NCBI GenBank assembly: GCA_001662425.1
Contig: BDDC01000042.1
Coordinates: 1-64,000 of the forward strand
DNA: 64,000 nucleotides
Source of the DNA: Chlamydomonas sphaeroides
Taxonomy: Eukaryota; Chlorophyta; Chlorophyceae; Chlamydomonadales; Chlamydomonadaceae
Direction of reading: 5' to 3'
How positions within the stretch are numbered: position 1 is the stretch's first letter; each line of letters begins with the position of its first letter. The position numbers were made by a program, and so were the translations under genes. Below the pieces are notes generated by a model, which did not search any database, was not told the origin of the DNA, and worked only from the letters and a program-made list of their open reading frames with translations. Below are positions 34,048 to 46,000 of the stretch, one piece after another.

Positions 34048-35662
34048 ATGGGCGGCGGCAACGGCCAGAAGAGCGCTATGCGCCGCGCTAAGAAGCTTGA
34101 GGAGGCGGCCGCCGCCAACAAAGGTGCGCTGTGGGCCATCAATGGTGGCAGAGGTCGCTGCGACGTGCGCGGCCCCGGGCGCTCCGGGTCGCGCAGCATG
34201 CTAAATAGAAAGGCCAGCTATGCGCTCCGTGTCGCGTTGCCTGTAACAGCCTTCTCTCGGATTGCGCGCCGAATCCTTCTCTTGTTTGCCAACTACAGGC
34301 AGCCAGCTCAAGGCCAACGCCGCATCCATGAGCATCAAGGTGAGAATATCGTCGCGAGCGTTTGGAAGCGAGAAAACGAAGTCGGCATTGTGTTTTGGGA
34401 ACGGGAAGCTTGGGCACTTCCTGCGTGTACGCTGTCATCACAGACGCTCCTTGTGGCCTTGGCGCTGGTCTGAAGTCTGACGGCCCTGGTCGGCCAGTTC
34501 ACGGACGCGGCAAACTCTCACCCTCCCGAGGCCCGGAAAAACATACGGGGCCCCAGCGAACGCCAGATGGGCGTTTTGCTTACCCCGATACGTATGGTCC
34601 AACCCCAACATGTGGGAGTAAGGCGGAAACCAGAATAGCTGTGCGCGGGAAGGCGTGTACGTGCTGACCAAGACCGCTGCTCCAATCGGGCCTGGGCAGC
34701 GGACCTGTCATAACATGGCAAGCAGAGCAGTTGGCCCTACACTTGCAAGCAGTGCTGCCACGTCAGTTGTGGCTCTCAAGCCGTAGAACAGGAAACGCTA
34801 CCCCTGTAGACACTGACCCACTTCTTGCCGACCCCTGACGACTCAGCCCGGCAGCCCGGCTGACTGCAACCCCGTCCCGCCTGACACTAAATCTCGATAT
34901 GTTTCAATACCCTGCTGCCAGGCCAGGGAGACTTCGATGAGGAGGCTGCACTGCGCCCTTTCTGTGTCCTCGGAACCTCACTGCATGTCATACCGCCCCA
35001 ACGCACATGTTGCCAGCACCGAAGGGCACGTCCGCATTTCTAGTGCCCGTTGGCCCGACCCGTGCATGTGCGGCCCCCTCCCCCTGCCGCGCCGCGCAGT
35101 GCAACATTTGCATGACTGCATTCGTGTGCACGACCAACGAGAAGCTCCTCCGGGAGCACGCCGAGAGTGAGCCGCGGAAGGGAATTAGGGCGCGGGGGGC
35201 TGGAGGGGACCGTGGGGGTACATGTTTGCGGTGCACTGCAGTGCAGCGGTTCGTTGGGATACAGGGCGGCAGCTGATCCCTGCGGATAGCCTGCCACGGG
35301 GCCGGGCGCTTCTTCGGCCCCCTCGCCATTGCCTGTCGTCACGCGCTGCCCATCGGGCCCGAACTCCTGATTGGAGAGTGAGCAGGCCTGTTCGCTGAAC
35401 CCTCGCTACCTCCCGCTCGGCCAACACTGCTGTTGTGCAGACAAGCACCCAAAGCAGCCAGTCGAGGTGAGCATGCCCCTTGAGGGACAGTGGCTACCCC
35501 TACAAGCTTCAGGCACAGCGCCGTAGCGAGGCCCTAGTGGTGTCCGACGGTGCCAACGCACCCTGCCCCGCGCCCGCGCTGACGCAGCTCTGCCTCCCCG
35601 CCCTGCGCCCCGCTCCCTGGAACCCGCAGCAAGCCTTCCCGCAGCTGAAGGCCGCTTCCTAG
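34048..35662 (+). CDS. Small At2g23090-type (4F5/zf-met2) zinc finger protein
   Basis: Five exons, 34048-34123, 34299-34339, 35100-35166, 35441-35466 and 35630-35662, join in perfect phase to 80 residues. The N-terminus MGGGNGQKSAMRRAKKLEE followed by GSQLKANAASMSIK is the 4F5-like start of the plant At2g23090 family. It continues into a C2H2-type finger, CNICMTAFVCTT then REHAENKHP, and the short FPQLK tail typical of the family. The length fits the plant members. These small basic proteins are conserved across plants; a nucleic-acid-binding or chaperone-like role is often supposed, but I know no settled function. Exon 3 carries the whole finger core, and the large intron 34340-35099 holds nothing recognisable. 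Confidence -1.
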
Positions 35663-37044
35663 GTTCGCGGCCATGTGCAGCGACTCTGCGATCAACAGCC
35701 CGTGAGGTGCGCGGATGCGGTTCACGTCACGTGTTATGCACCGAGCAATCAATCGCGTGCACCGTCGCAGTGCCGTGAGTGGCCGCATGTTTGTGCATGT
35801 GATGTGGATGCGCTTGCCCTAGCCGTGCCCCCTGCCGCCCCGCCCCGCCCGCCGACGATCTTCCACCCTGTGGTTATGTTGTGTCGCCCCTGCAGGGCGC
35901 AGGAGGGCGGTCGGGGGCGCGATCCGCGCGCGCGCCCCATCGGCCACGCTAGGACTGACCCGACAAGGCGCTGCGAAGCCCATGTGGGTGGACCGGAAAT
36001 GGGGGCTTTCGGTTGGGACGTGGGTGCATGCTCCCGTGCCGCGGCCTCCCGCGCGCTCGGTAGAGACACAGACGAGAGCAGGGCGGACGAGCGGCGTGTG
36101 TGGGTTGCGGCGGGCAAGGCTGGCTCAAGCGCTGAACGGCCGATGTTGCGCGGACCCGGCGAGGCGGGAGGGGGAAATGTAGCGAGCAGGAGCGGGTGTG
36201 AGGTGCGGGCTTGTTAATGAACCATGAGCTGACACGCCGTGTCCCCTGGTCCCAACACGTCAGCTGGCTACGTGTTGCTATGCTATAAGGGTACTGCCCG
36301 CCACCGGGCCGTCCGGGACAGGGGACTCCCCTGGTCCGGGCGTACAGAGCCAGCGTGGACTGCCAGCTGTATGTAGGTGGCCCACCCTCGCCCAGCACAG
36401 GATGGGCCTTCTGGCCAGCACGTCGCAGCTTGGCAACTGGTTCATGACACTGGCGTCACTCGTTGCAAAACGCGTGAAGCTGCAGCTGCTGCACGCATCC
36501 TTGGGTTTCAGGGCGCGCTTCAACGCGGGCTACCGTCCGCCTCCCAGCCTCAGCCATGCAGCGCATCGCAGGGCACACCTCCTCACCAGCCCCCAGCCCA
36601 GCCACGACCCCGACCTGCTCAAGCCTCCAGGCCTGCACAGCACGCCTGCTGCTCCCCCCGCTCCCCCAACGACGCTTCCTGCCCTGCCCTGAGCTCTGCC
36701 CCTGCCATCCGCCGCGCAACGCCGTCCTCAGCAACATACCACCGGCGCGACGGCCCAGCTTCATGGGGCCAGGTCCGCCCTCAGCGGCGCAGCTCTCCAG
36801 CGCTCATGCCTACGCCCACGCCCCTGCGCCCCTGGGTCAGCAACGTCTCGTCCCCTGGCCCCGCCCTCGCCTACCCGCTGATCCCTCACTCCGTCAGCGC
36901 CCCCAGCCCTCCCCCGCCGCCGCAGTCCCCCTTTCCCCCGCCCCAAGGCGACCCCGTCCATCCCCCTGCGCCCCCAATGTCTCCCCTGCTGTCGTCCGTG
37001 CACCGCTGCGCCTGGGCCCCCGTGCGAGCCGTACACGCCGTACA
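35663..37044. other. Convergent intergenic region
   Basis: Lies between the 3' ends of the zinc finger gene (+) and the UBP gene (-), so it should hold both 3' UTRs. ORFs at 36402-36692 and 36556-37167 are proline-rich and overlap in other frames; they look compositional. Confidence -1.
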
Positions 37045-40000
37045 CTACCCGTAGATCTTGACGGGCTTCTCATACGCGTACCGGCTGGCGGCGCCCGCTG
37101 CGGCCTGCCTCCGGGCGCCGGGCCCGGACTTGTCCTCGCGCATGAGCACCATCTGCGTGCGGGGTAGGGCAGCGGGGCGATGGCTTTCAGCGAAATTGTG
37201 CGTAGGATGCGCGACTCATGCGACCCGCACGACGCGATGAATGCGACGCGCCCCATATTATGGCATGCCGCCCGGCGGATGAAGGTTCCAGGGCGGGAGA
37301 GATCCCACGAGCACGGCCACCCAAAGACCGCCGCATGCTTCCCCAAAGCGTCTTGTTCACTCTGCGCGGCGCCCGCGCCCAACTACCCACGCCATGCCAG
37401 CGTCACGGGTCTACAAATGCCCAGGTGCAAGGGGCCCGTTGGTGGGCACCAGCCCTAGCCCCCGCCCCCCCCCCCCAGCCCGCAGCGCCGAAGGCCCCAC
37501 CATGAGCTTCTCCGGCGCCACCAGCGTCGCGCTCGTCTCGCCGCCCGCCGCCGCCGCAGCCGCGGCCGGCGTGCCGCACTGGTGAGTGTGTCCCGCAAAG
37601 TACTTGGTCATGTCCTCGCTGTCGTCCAGAAGCGCGTTGTTGGGGCGCGTACCCACCATGAGCACGAACCAGCGCGCAAAGTCCTCCGCGGGGGCGCCCA
37701 CAATCGTCTGGCGGTGGGGAGGGGCGGGGGGAGAGGGCTGCGGTTCGGCAGCAGCCGGGGAGCTGGACGGGCGCGAGGGGACCGCGACAGGGGCCGCACG
37801 GCCCGGCAGTTGGGCGAGGCGTGACGGGCGTTGGGAGCAGCGCGCAGCGGCGCAGCTGGTGCGAGGGAGCTGCCCGGCCGGCCTAGCGCCAGCTGCCGGC
37901 GCGTAGCTGCGTCCGTGGCTCGCACGCCGCCGCGCCTTGCATCCCGCATGTGCTGTTTGAGCGCACATGGCACCGGCAGCGAAGCTGCCACCGCCACCCA
38001 CCTGCAGCCGGGCGCGTAGCTGGCCCATGGTCTCGTGCGCCCGCACTCGCACGATGAAGGGGTCCCCGAACGCCGGCCCCGGCATCTGCTCGATGAGCGC
38101 AAACTTGAGCACCTCCCACGCCCGCTCCCGCGCCGCCTCGCGCGCGGCCTCGTCCACCTCCTCGCCGCCCTCGGCCTCCATCGGTGCCGCGCCGCCTCCC
38201 GCGCTCGGCCGCCCCGGCGCCGCCTCGGCGTCGCCGTTGGGCGCGTGCCGAGCCGCCAGCGCGGCGGCGGCGGCGGGCGGCAGCGGCGGCACGCCGACGT
38301 GGCAGATGGGTAGGAGGTAGTCGCCAGCGGTGAGGTTGGCGGCGAGCTGGTCGTCGGGGATGAACTCGGCGCGCAGGGTCCAGTAGCCCTCGTTTATGTC
38401 GGCGATCGTGTCTTCCGGCTCCATGATCTGAGGGGTACGGAGGCAGCCATGCTTGCATGATGAGGGATTGCTGGATGTCGTGCTTGCCGAAGAATAACCC
38501 AGCGGGCAAACCATCACAGGCTACATGATGTCAGCGCCCACCTTGTGGATCTTGTTTTGCAGGATCTCAAGCAACCGCATTGGCCGCCCCTCCGCAACCT
38601 TTTCTGCTGCCGCCGCCAGTGCCGCCTCGTCCACAGCCGATACCGCAGCCGGAGCCGCCTCCGCAGCGCCGTCTGCAGCCGCCTCCGGCGCGCCTTGGCT
38701 GCCGGGTGCCGCCGCCGAGACCTTGGCTGCGGCCGCCGCTGTCGCGGCCTCCTGCAGGTCGGGGGTTTGCAAGCCTTCTTAGGATCGCGTCAAACATGCA
38801 CCGCGGGCTTGCAGGCTGCCACACGTCAGGCGTTCGGCTGCAACACCGGCAGGCGAGCAGCAGTATGTCCCCAAAGCCTATCAAGACGTCGCAATGCGTA
38901 CGCATCCCAACAACGAAGGCGCACGGCCGCACCTGCAGCCGCTTGCCCAGCACGCCCAGCAGCTCCCTGACGCTGGCTTCCCGCCGCAGCCGCATGCTGT
39001 GCTGCTCCCCGACCTGCTCGCCGCGCTCGTTGGCGAACGCCACCTGAGATAGCGAAGCAAGGGGCCCGGGTTGTTGTTGGTGGCAGCAGCCGCGAGAGCG
39101 AGCCCCCCGCAACAGCCTGCGCAGCCCTGTACCACAGGCCGCCAGCGCACGTCTCGGCAGGCGAGCGGGCAAATGTCGTCCCGCCCCGAAGACCAGCCAG
39201 GCGCGATGCCGAGTTTGTGAAGTTGCTGAGTTTCACGTAAGACCTGCACAAGTGATGCTGGGCCGGACGCCCCATTCCCACCTTGACGGTCTTGAGCTGC
39301 TCCATCTCCTCCAGCGGCAGGTCCAGCACCTGACGTGAGGGATTGGGCCGCGGCACATGTTGCACCGCGTTCAGGGTTGTAGGGTTTCAGCCCGCCCCAG
39401 CAGCCGGCTGCGGCATACGTGCTCTGCGTGGAGGCATGCGATGCAAACACGCAAGCCCCCGGCGCACCTCGTAGTAGAGCGTGTCGGTGGTGTGCTGGCC
39501 GTGTGTGAGCAGCTGCTCCAGGTTGGTGAGCGAGCGCCACTTGACGGGCTGCTTCTGGGGCGCGGAGCTGTAGTAGTTGTGGCGCGTCAGCCGCAGATGC
39601 GTGGAGTCGGTCAGCCCCAGCGCCGTCGCCAGCGAGGAGCAGACCTGCACCATGTAGGGCAGGGGCAGGAAACGGGCAGGAGGAGCATTGTGCAGTGGGG
39701 TGGACGTGGGGCCGCGACGACGATGTGGGGAGCTGCGTTGCACCTGCCAACACCCGTCTCGGAATGCATGTGCCTGCCGGGCCGAGGACCCAAGCCGTCG
39801 TGCGTGCCACGCACGCCGTACCAACCTCGTCGTACGTGGTGCCCCGCAGCAGCTCCAGCGTCACCACGGGCGCCGCGTTGTGCTCCTCCAGCTTCTTGAA
39901 GTGCACCTGGCGGGACAGGGACAGGGCGGCGGCGGACGGCGGCGCAGCCAGGATGAGCAGCCACCAGGAGACTCGCCAGGCCGCGCAGGGCTCCAGCCTA

Positions 40001-43000
40001 GCAGCCCAGACCAGCCCGGCCCAACGCACGCCAAGCTAGGCACAGGGACCAAACCCAGCGGCCGCCATGCCGGTCATGCCCGGTCCGGCCCGGCCCTCGC
40101 ACCTGGCGGCGGTTGTGGACGTACGACAGGTAGGCGTCGGCGGCTGGGTAGCGCACGGCGGGCTCCTGCGGGCCGGCCGGCACCTCGCGCTGCACGATGA
40201 TGATGTCGCCGTGGCACAGCTCGGCCTCGTGCAGCAGCTTGCTGCAGGGGTGGTGAGGGAGGCAGGGACCAGTGGTAACGCGATGCGCAGGGGTGAGGGC
40301 GATGCGGAGGGGAGGGGCCAGCGGTTGATGGAGTTGCCGTAGGAGCTTGCCAACGGCGTACGCAAGCAGCGGCCGCATGCCCCTTGCGGCGAGCGCCGCC
40401 GCGGCCCTCGCTCTCACCCCGGCTCAAGCCTCGTGACCATGACGGAGGGCTCGAACTTGACCTCCTCGAACAGCGCCACCGGGCCGGGGCCCAGCTCCAG
40501 GTCCTCGGCCAGCATTTCCGACAGGTCCGACACCTGGGTTGGGTCCGTGGGTCCGTGGGGAGGGCGGCAGCGGGTTGCCGCCGCGCCGTGCAAGGCACAC
40601 CAAGCGCCAGCTGCCTGACTTCACATGCACAGCAACCCGTCCGCACTCCCCTCCTAGGCAGCAGGTGCATCCTGGCGGCACATGCCAGGGGTGATGTGAG
40701 TAAACGCCCGTGCCGCTCAGTCCACTGGCGTCGCAGCAGCACAGCGACGCCGCGGCCGTCGCACTAGCGTACCTTGGTGTTAGTGCTAAGCACGTGGTGC
40801 GCCACAAAGGTCAGGCTCTCCTTGACCGGGTCGTATAGCTTGAAGAACAGCAGCAGGTGGTCGCTGGGCCGGGCCGAGGTGGACACCGTGCCCTCGCGGC
40901 CGCCGGGGGCCGGCGGCGCGATGGCTAGGAAGCCTGGTGTTGGGCGAGGGGGGTGATCGGGCGCAGGGAAGCGGAGTGTGGGATGCGGTGAGCGCGCTGA
41001 CTTAAGCGCCCGAGGAGGGGTCGCCGTTGCCCGCAGCGGGCCGAAACTTGCAAAACCGCGGTGTACAGCTATGTCTCGAGTGCACACTGCCAGCCGCACT
41101 CGTCTCGTCGTCGGGCAGCGCCTCCAGGTACAGCGGGATGTTCATGAGCGCGCTGCTCTTGCTCTTGCCGCCGCCGCGCTGCTCGCTGTGCAGGTCGCGC
41201 ATGTCCTTGAGGTCCACCAGCTGCACGGAGGGGAGAGGCAGGGGGAAAGCGGGGGAAAGGGCAGGGGAGCGCGTGTGTGTTTTCTCCGCGTGCGCGCACG
41301 CGTGCCGAGGGCCGGCCGCGCCACCGACCACGCAGTCGCACGAGCGGACCACGCTGCCGGACACGGGGCACGAGCGCCACGCCGGCCTGTGAAGGCGTGC
41401 ACCCGTGCTCAGATACCGGTATGCGCCAAACCGGCAGGGGCCGTGCTGTCTAGCCGCCGACCGCGCTGCCGCCTGGCGCCCGACCGCTGCCCCAAAAGGA
41501 GCCCCGGGCTCCGGCCGCACCTGCGCCGCCTGCTCCGCGTCCGTGAGCGGCCGGTCGGGGCGCATGGTGCCGTTGGTGCGGTGCTTGAAGGTCCAGAACC
41601 GCTGCCGCGCGGGCGGCACGCCGGTGCGCCGGAACACCTGGGGCGGAGTGACGGAGGGAAGGGGGGGCAGGTGGGGCGCAGAGGTCAGCCCGATTTCCAT
41701 AGCATGTGCCCAATGTGCCTGCTGACGCCGCTGCCACACCTCATGTCGGCCACTATTCTGTCCGCACCCGACTGCCGCCCTGGTCCAGACCGAACCGACA
41801 CGCCCCGTATCGACTCCGCGCCCTCCCTCCCTTCCCCCTTCCTCAGCTCACCTCCTCCTTGAACTCGGCGAACTTGGTCTGCTTGCGCAGCCGGTAATGG
41901 CAGCGCTCCGCGGGCAGCTTGTCGTGGTCGACCAGGTCAAAGTAGGAGACCGAGCCCACCTGACGATGACATACAAGAAAGGGTCATGTACATGAAACAT
42001 AATTGGTCATGTACATGATTACATAGCTGTGTGCATGCAGGTTTGGGTTTAGTGGTGCGACGGACAGAACCCCACGCCCTGTGCCTCTGCGCCCTTGAGG
42101 CCGGCGGGGGCTAGTGCATGGCGTCCGAAGGGCAGCCGCAGGGCTGCACCACAGCGCCTGTCTGCCACACTGGCTGCCGCGTGCGGAAGCAGTCCCCGTT
42201 GGCATTGGGGCGGCGCTCTGGCCCGACACCTATGCACCGCCACAGCTAGATGCCAGTAGGAAGGGCAGGAGGGCACCGCTACTCGGTGCTCTGCGACACT
42301 GCCTGCGCTGCAGCACACGCGCCCCGCGGTCAACAGGTTATGAGCCCCAGACCCGCGCCCCCTGCCTGCCTTGCAAGCAGGCGGGGGCGCGCGCATGGGG
42401 CTCATAGCCTGCTGGCCATGGGGCGCGTGTGCCGCCGCGTGGCGCACAGTGCTCACCCGCCCTAAGAGCTCCGGGCCGAGGCGTTCGCGCAGTCGCGTTA
42501 TCAGGAGGTGACGGCACCGGCCGCAACATGCTTCTACGACCCATGGCAGCACGCGGCCGACCTCGGGGGCCCGGCGGGAGCGCGGGCTTTGGCCAGAGGG
42601 AGCTGACCGCGGTCGCTGCTACGAGTTGCTACGGCACAGCTGGCTGGACCCCACATGGCAGGGCAGCCGACGCCCGCCAGCGGCGGCGTGGTGGGTGCAG
42701 GCGAGTCGTACAGGCATGCCTTTCCCGCAGCTCCCCCTCCTCCATCGCTTCCTGGCCCCACGCCCCAGCCCTGCTGTGTCCTTCCTCCCGCGCCCACCTG
42801 CTGCTTGTAGTCCTCGTCCGTGGCCAGCTTGAGCGAGCAGTACAGGTGCGCCTCCAGCTTGTCCCGCTGACGGGCCTCCTTGTCCGCCATCTCGCGCTGT
42901 GGGGTTTGGGAGCACGCGGCACATGTACCTTAACGGCGTGCTTGCAACCGCTGCCCCTGCCCCTGGGCCATGGCCCCCAACCTCCGCCCGGTCTAGCATG

Positions 43001-46000
43001 CGCTCGGCGATGTCGTTCTTGGCCGCCATGCCCTCATCCCACATCAAGTGAACCGTAGCCCCTCCCTCCCCGTTCCCCCTCCGCCCCGCCCCACCTCGAG
43101 CCGGTCCAGCAGGTGCTTGGCGATGTCGTCCTTGGCCACGGGGCACATGATGCTGTTCCAGTCGTCCATGCGGACGTACACCAGCATGTAGGCATTGGAG
43201 AACTTGGCGGCCTTGAGCGGCAGAGGACCGGGCGGCTGGAGGGAGAGAGGGCGGGTGGAAGGGCAGCGGTGAGCTGCCGATACCGCGAGCCATGATGAAC
43301 GTGCGGCAGTGAACACCGTGCCCAACCCATCCGACCATTTCACCTATTCCACCCACAACACACGCACACGCACCTGCGAGTGGCCCGACGTGAACACGTC
43401 ATTGCCGTCGTCCAGGCCGCCTCCTGAGGGGTGGAGGGGAGCACGCCATCAGGACAGGGCGCACGTCGTTTGGTCGTTGGGCATCAGCTGGGGGCCGGCT
43501 GCAGCCGCCAGAGCCCAGCGTGCAGCCACACACGGCACCACGACGGCCGCTGCTGCTCACCGAACTGCGCGTCCAGAGCCTGGCGCTGGTCCTCGCGGCT
43601 GACGCGGTCGTCGTCGAACTTGAGCCACTGCTGGCCGCCGGGCCGGATGTAGCTGCAGAGCGAGGAGTGGGCAGGAGCAAGCGGGGCAGGGTCGTCAGCG
43701 CTCGCAGCTGAACCGGTGCTGTGCGCCAGCACGCTATGCCCGTCGTCTGTGATACCCTTCCAAAACCCCGCCGCATGACCGACGGGGTTAAAACCCTGGC
43801 AACAACCCCAACGCCCGGCTCACGCGTAGTAGTGGCCGCCGTGCACGCCGCCGCTGTGCACCAGCACGCTATGCAACTTGTACACGTTGCGGGGGCCCGA
43901 CACGCGGTCCGCGTTGGGCGAGAGGTATTTGCCGTCCTCGCGGTCCAGGTCGATCACGTCGTAGAACTCGTACCGGTCGTTGATCTGCGGCGGTTGGTTG
44001 GCGGGCAGTTGGCGGCAGCATTGGCAGGAGCTGTCCAACGCTCAACGCGGCGCGGCTCGTTGGCGCGCATTCTGCATTTGTCTGACAGATAGAAGCCAGC
44101 CACGCTCGGGTGCGGTTAGCGGTCAGCGGCCGGGCCGACCGGCAGGGTGCCGTACCTTGACCATGGCGTCGCGCTGGAAGTCGTACTCAAAGCGCTTGAG
44201 CTGCAGCTGCAGCACGGGCGGCAGCGTCTCGAACAGAATGCCCTTGCGCGCGTCCTGCGGGAGGTTGGTGAGGTGAGGTGGGGCGCGGCGGGGGAGCAGC
44301 GGGCTGCGGTCGGCACGTGTCACCACCCGTGCCAGGAGCCGGGCAGCATGGCCCACACGGGGGCCCGCTGCGGCCGCCGCCCGAGCACCGCCGTAGTTGC
44401 CTGGCAGTCCCATGCGTGCATGCCCCTCTGGGCCCAGGGCCGCCCCCGGGTGCCGCACCTGCATGCCGTAGTCGTCGGTCTTGTACTGGTTGGCGCCGTT
44501 GAGCACCTCCACCTCCGTGTACCTGGGGAGGGGAGAGACGAGGGGAAGAGGGGCGCATTGCAGGGATGGGCAGTGGAGCGGCAGGCGGGCTGCCACACGG
44601 GCAACGCTCCAACTACGTTGCCGAGGCATGGGTTACAGTATCGTGCCACACAGCTGCTGGCGTTAACTTCCTTCGGTGCGCTTGGTTCGATGTAGTACGC
44701 ATGCGGATGCCCGGGCGCCCTGCAAGCACCACCGCCACCCGCGCACCTGTCGAAGGACTCGTAGATGTTCTTGCAGCCCTTGACGTCCAGCTGCAGGTCC
44801 ATGAAGCTCTCCTTGCGCGTGCTCTTGTACTGCACGTTGATACACTCGATGAAGTTGTACGTGTGGCCCTCGAACAGCTCGTTAATGGTCTTCTCAACCT
44901 TGGTGTTCTGCGCTCGGCGCGGGGTGAGGAGGTGAGGGGATGAGGAGCAGCGGGCAGGCGAGGCAGAGTTAGCGTCACAGCGTATGCGGGTGTGAGTGAG
45001 AGGTGCGTGGCCCTGCCGGGAGGTGCGTGGCCGTAAAAGCCACGCAGGGCCTGACCCATCGTTGCATGGGCAACCAAGGCAGCCCGATAGGCCGGGCGCT
45101 GCTAGGCCATGCTGCTGCACAGGCAGCACGGAGCCCGAGGGGCGCCCGAGGCCGGGGGGTCGGGTGGCGCGGCTGCGCGGGCCAGCGCCGGGGCCGGCCG
45201 TGTGACTGGCTGCTGGCCAACACCATGGGGGCAGAGCGCTGCCGCCGCGTGGCCCATTAGCGGGCCCCAGTCCCTCCCATGAACCCGCAACAGCATCTGC
45301 TGCTGCTGCCTGAGAGGCACTGGCCTACTGGCTGGTTGGCTGAGCCCCGCTCTGCTGGCAGAGCGGCCCTGACCCGGCGGCTCCCCGACCGGGCAGCCAG
45401 CGGGCGCGAGCGTGGCGCAGCAGCCGCTGCACAGGGACCGCCCCGGCCCGGCCGGTGGGCCAAGGGAAACGCCTGCGTCCGCAGTCCCGGCGGAGCCCCG
45501 CCAGGACAGGTGTCGGCTGCTAGTGCGCACAGCACACCGCAGCACGCAGCGGCATGCGCAGCAGCTGCACGCCACAGGGTCAGACCGCCGCGGCGGCCCC
45601 TCCTGGCCTGTTGCGCCGCACGCATGGCGGAGCCCCCGGGCTGGCGGCGGCGCGACCCAGCTACGGCAGCCACCCTCAGCTGGGTAGCGACGAGCCGTGG
45701 GCCTCGCCGGCGGCACAGGCGGTTGCCGGCAGCCAGCGGCAGTCTGGCAAGGCCGCACCGCAGCTAGCGAATGCTCACGTCCGCGGTGCTGAGGGCCCAC
45801 AGCCGGCGGCCGTGCGGCGAAGCGGCGAAGACAGGCCGCCCCGCCATCGCCCAGGCACCCCCGAGGGCTGTGCGCGGCCACTAGCTCTGAGCGGCGGGCG
45901 GGCGCCGTCCCCCCCAGGGCGCCCGCGTCCCGCCAGCAGCTGTGGCGCCCTTCCGCGACGCCAGGCCTCTTCAGGTCGCCAGCTCCCATCGCCTGCTGGC

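Noticed and set aside
45102..45989. Long minus ORF inside the largest UBP intron, and a plus ORF at 45554-46255
   Set aside because: Lies between exons that join well in the UBP family. Both strands are open because of GC bias, and no motif is visible.
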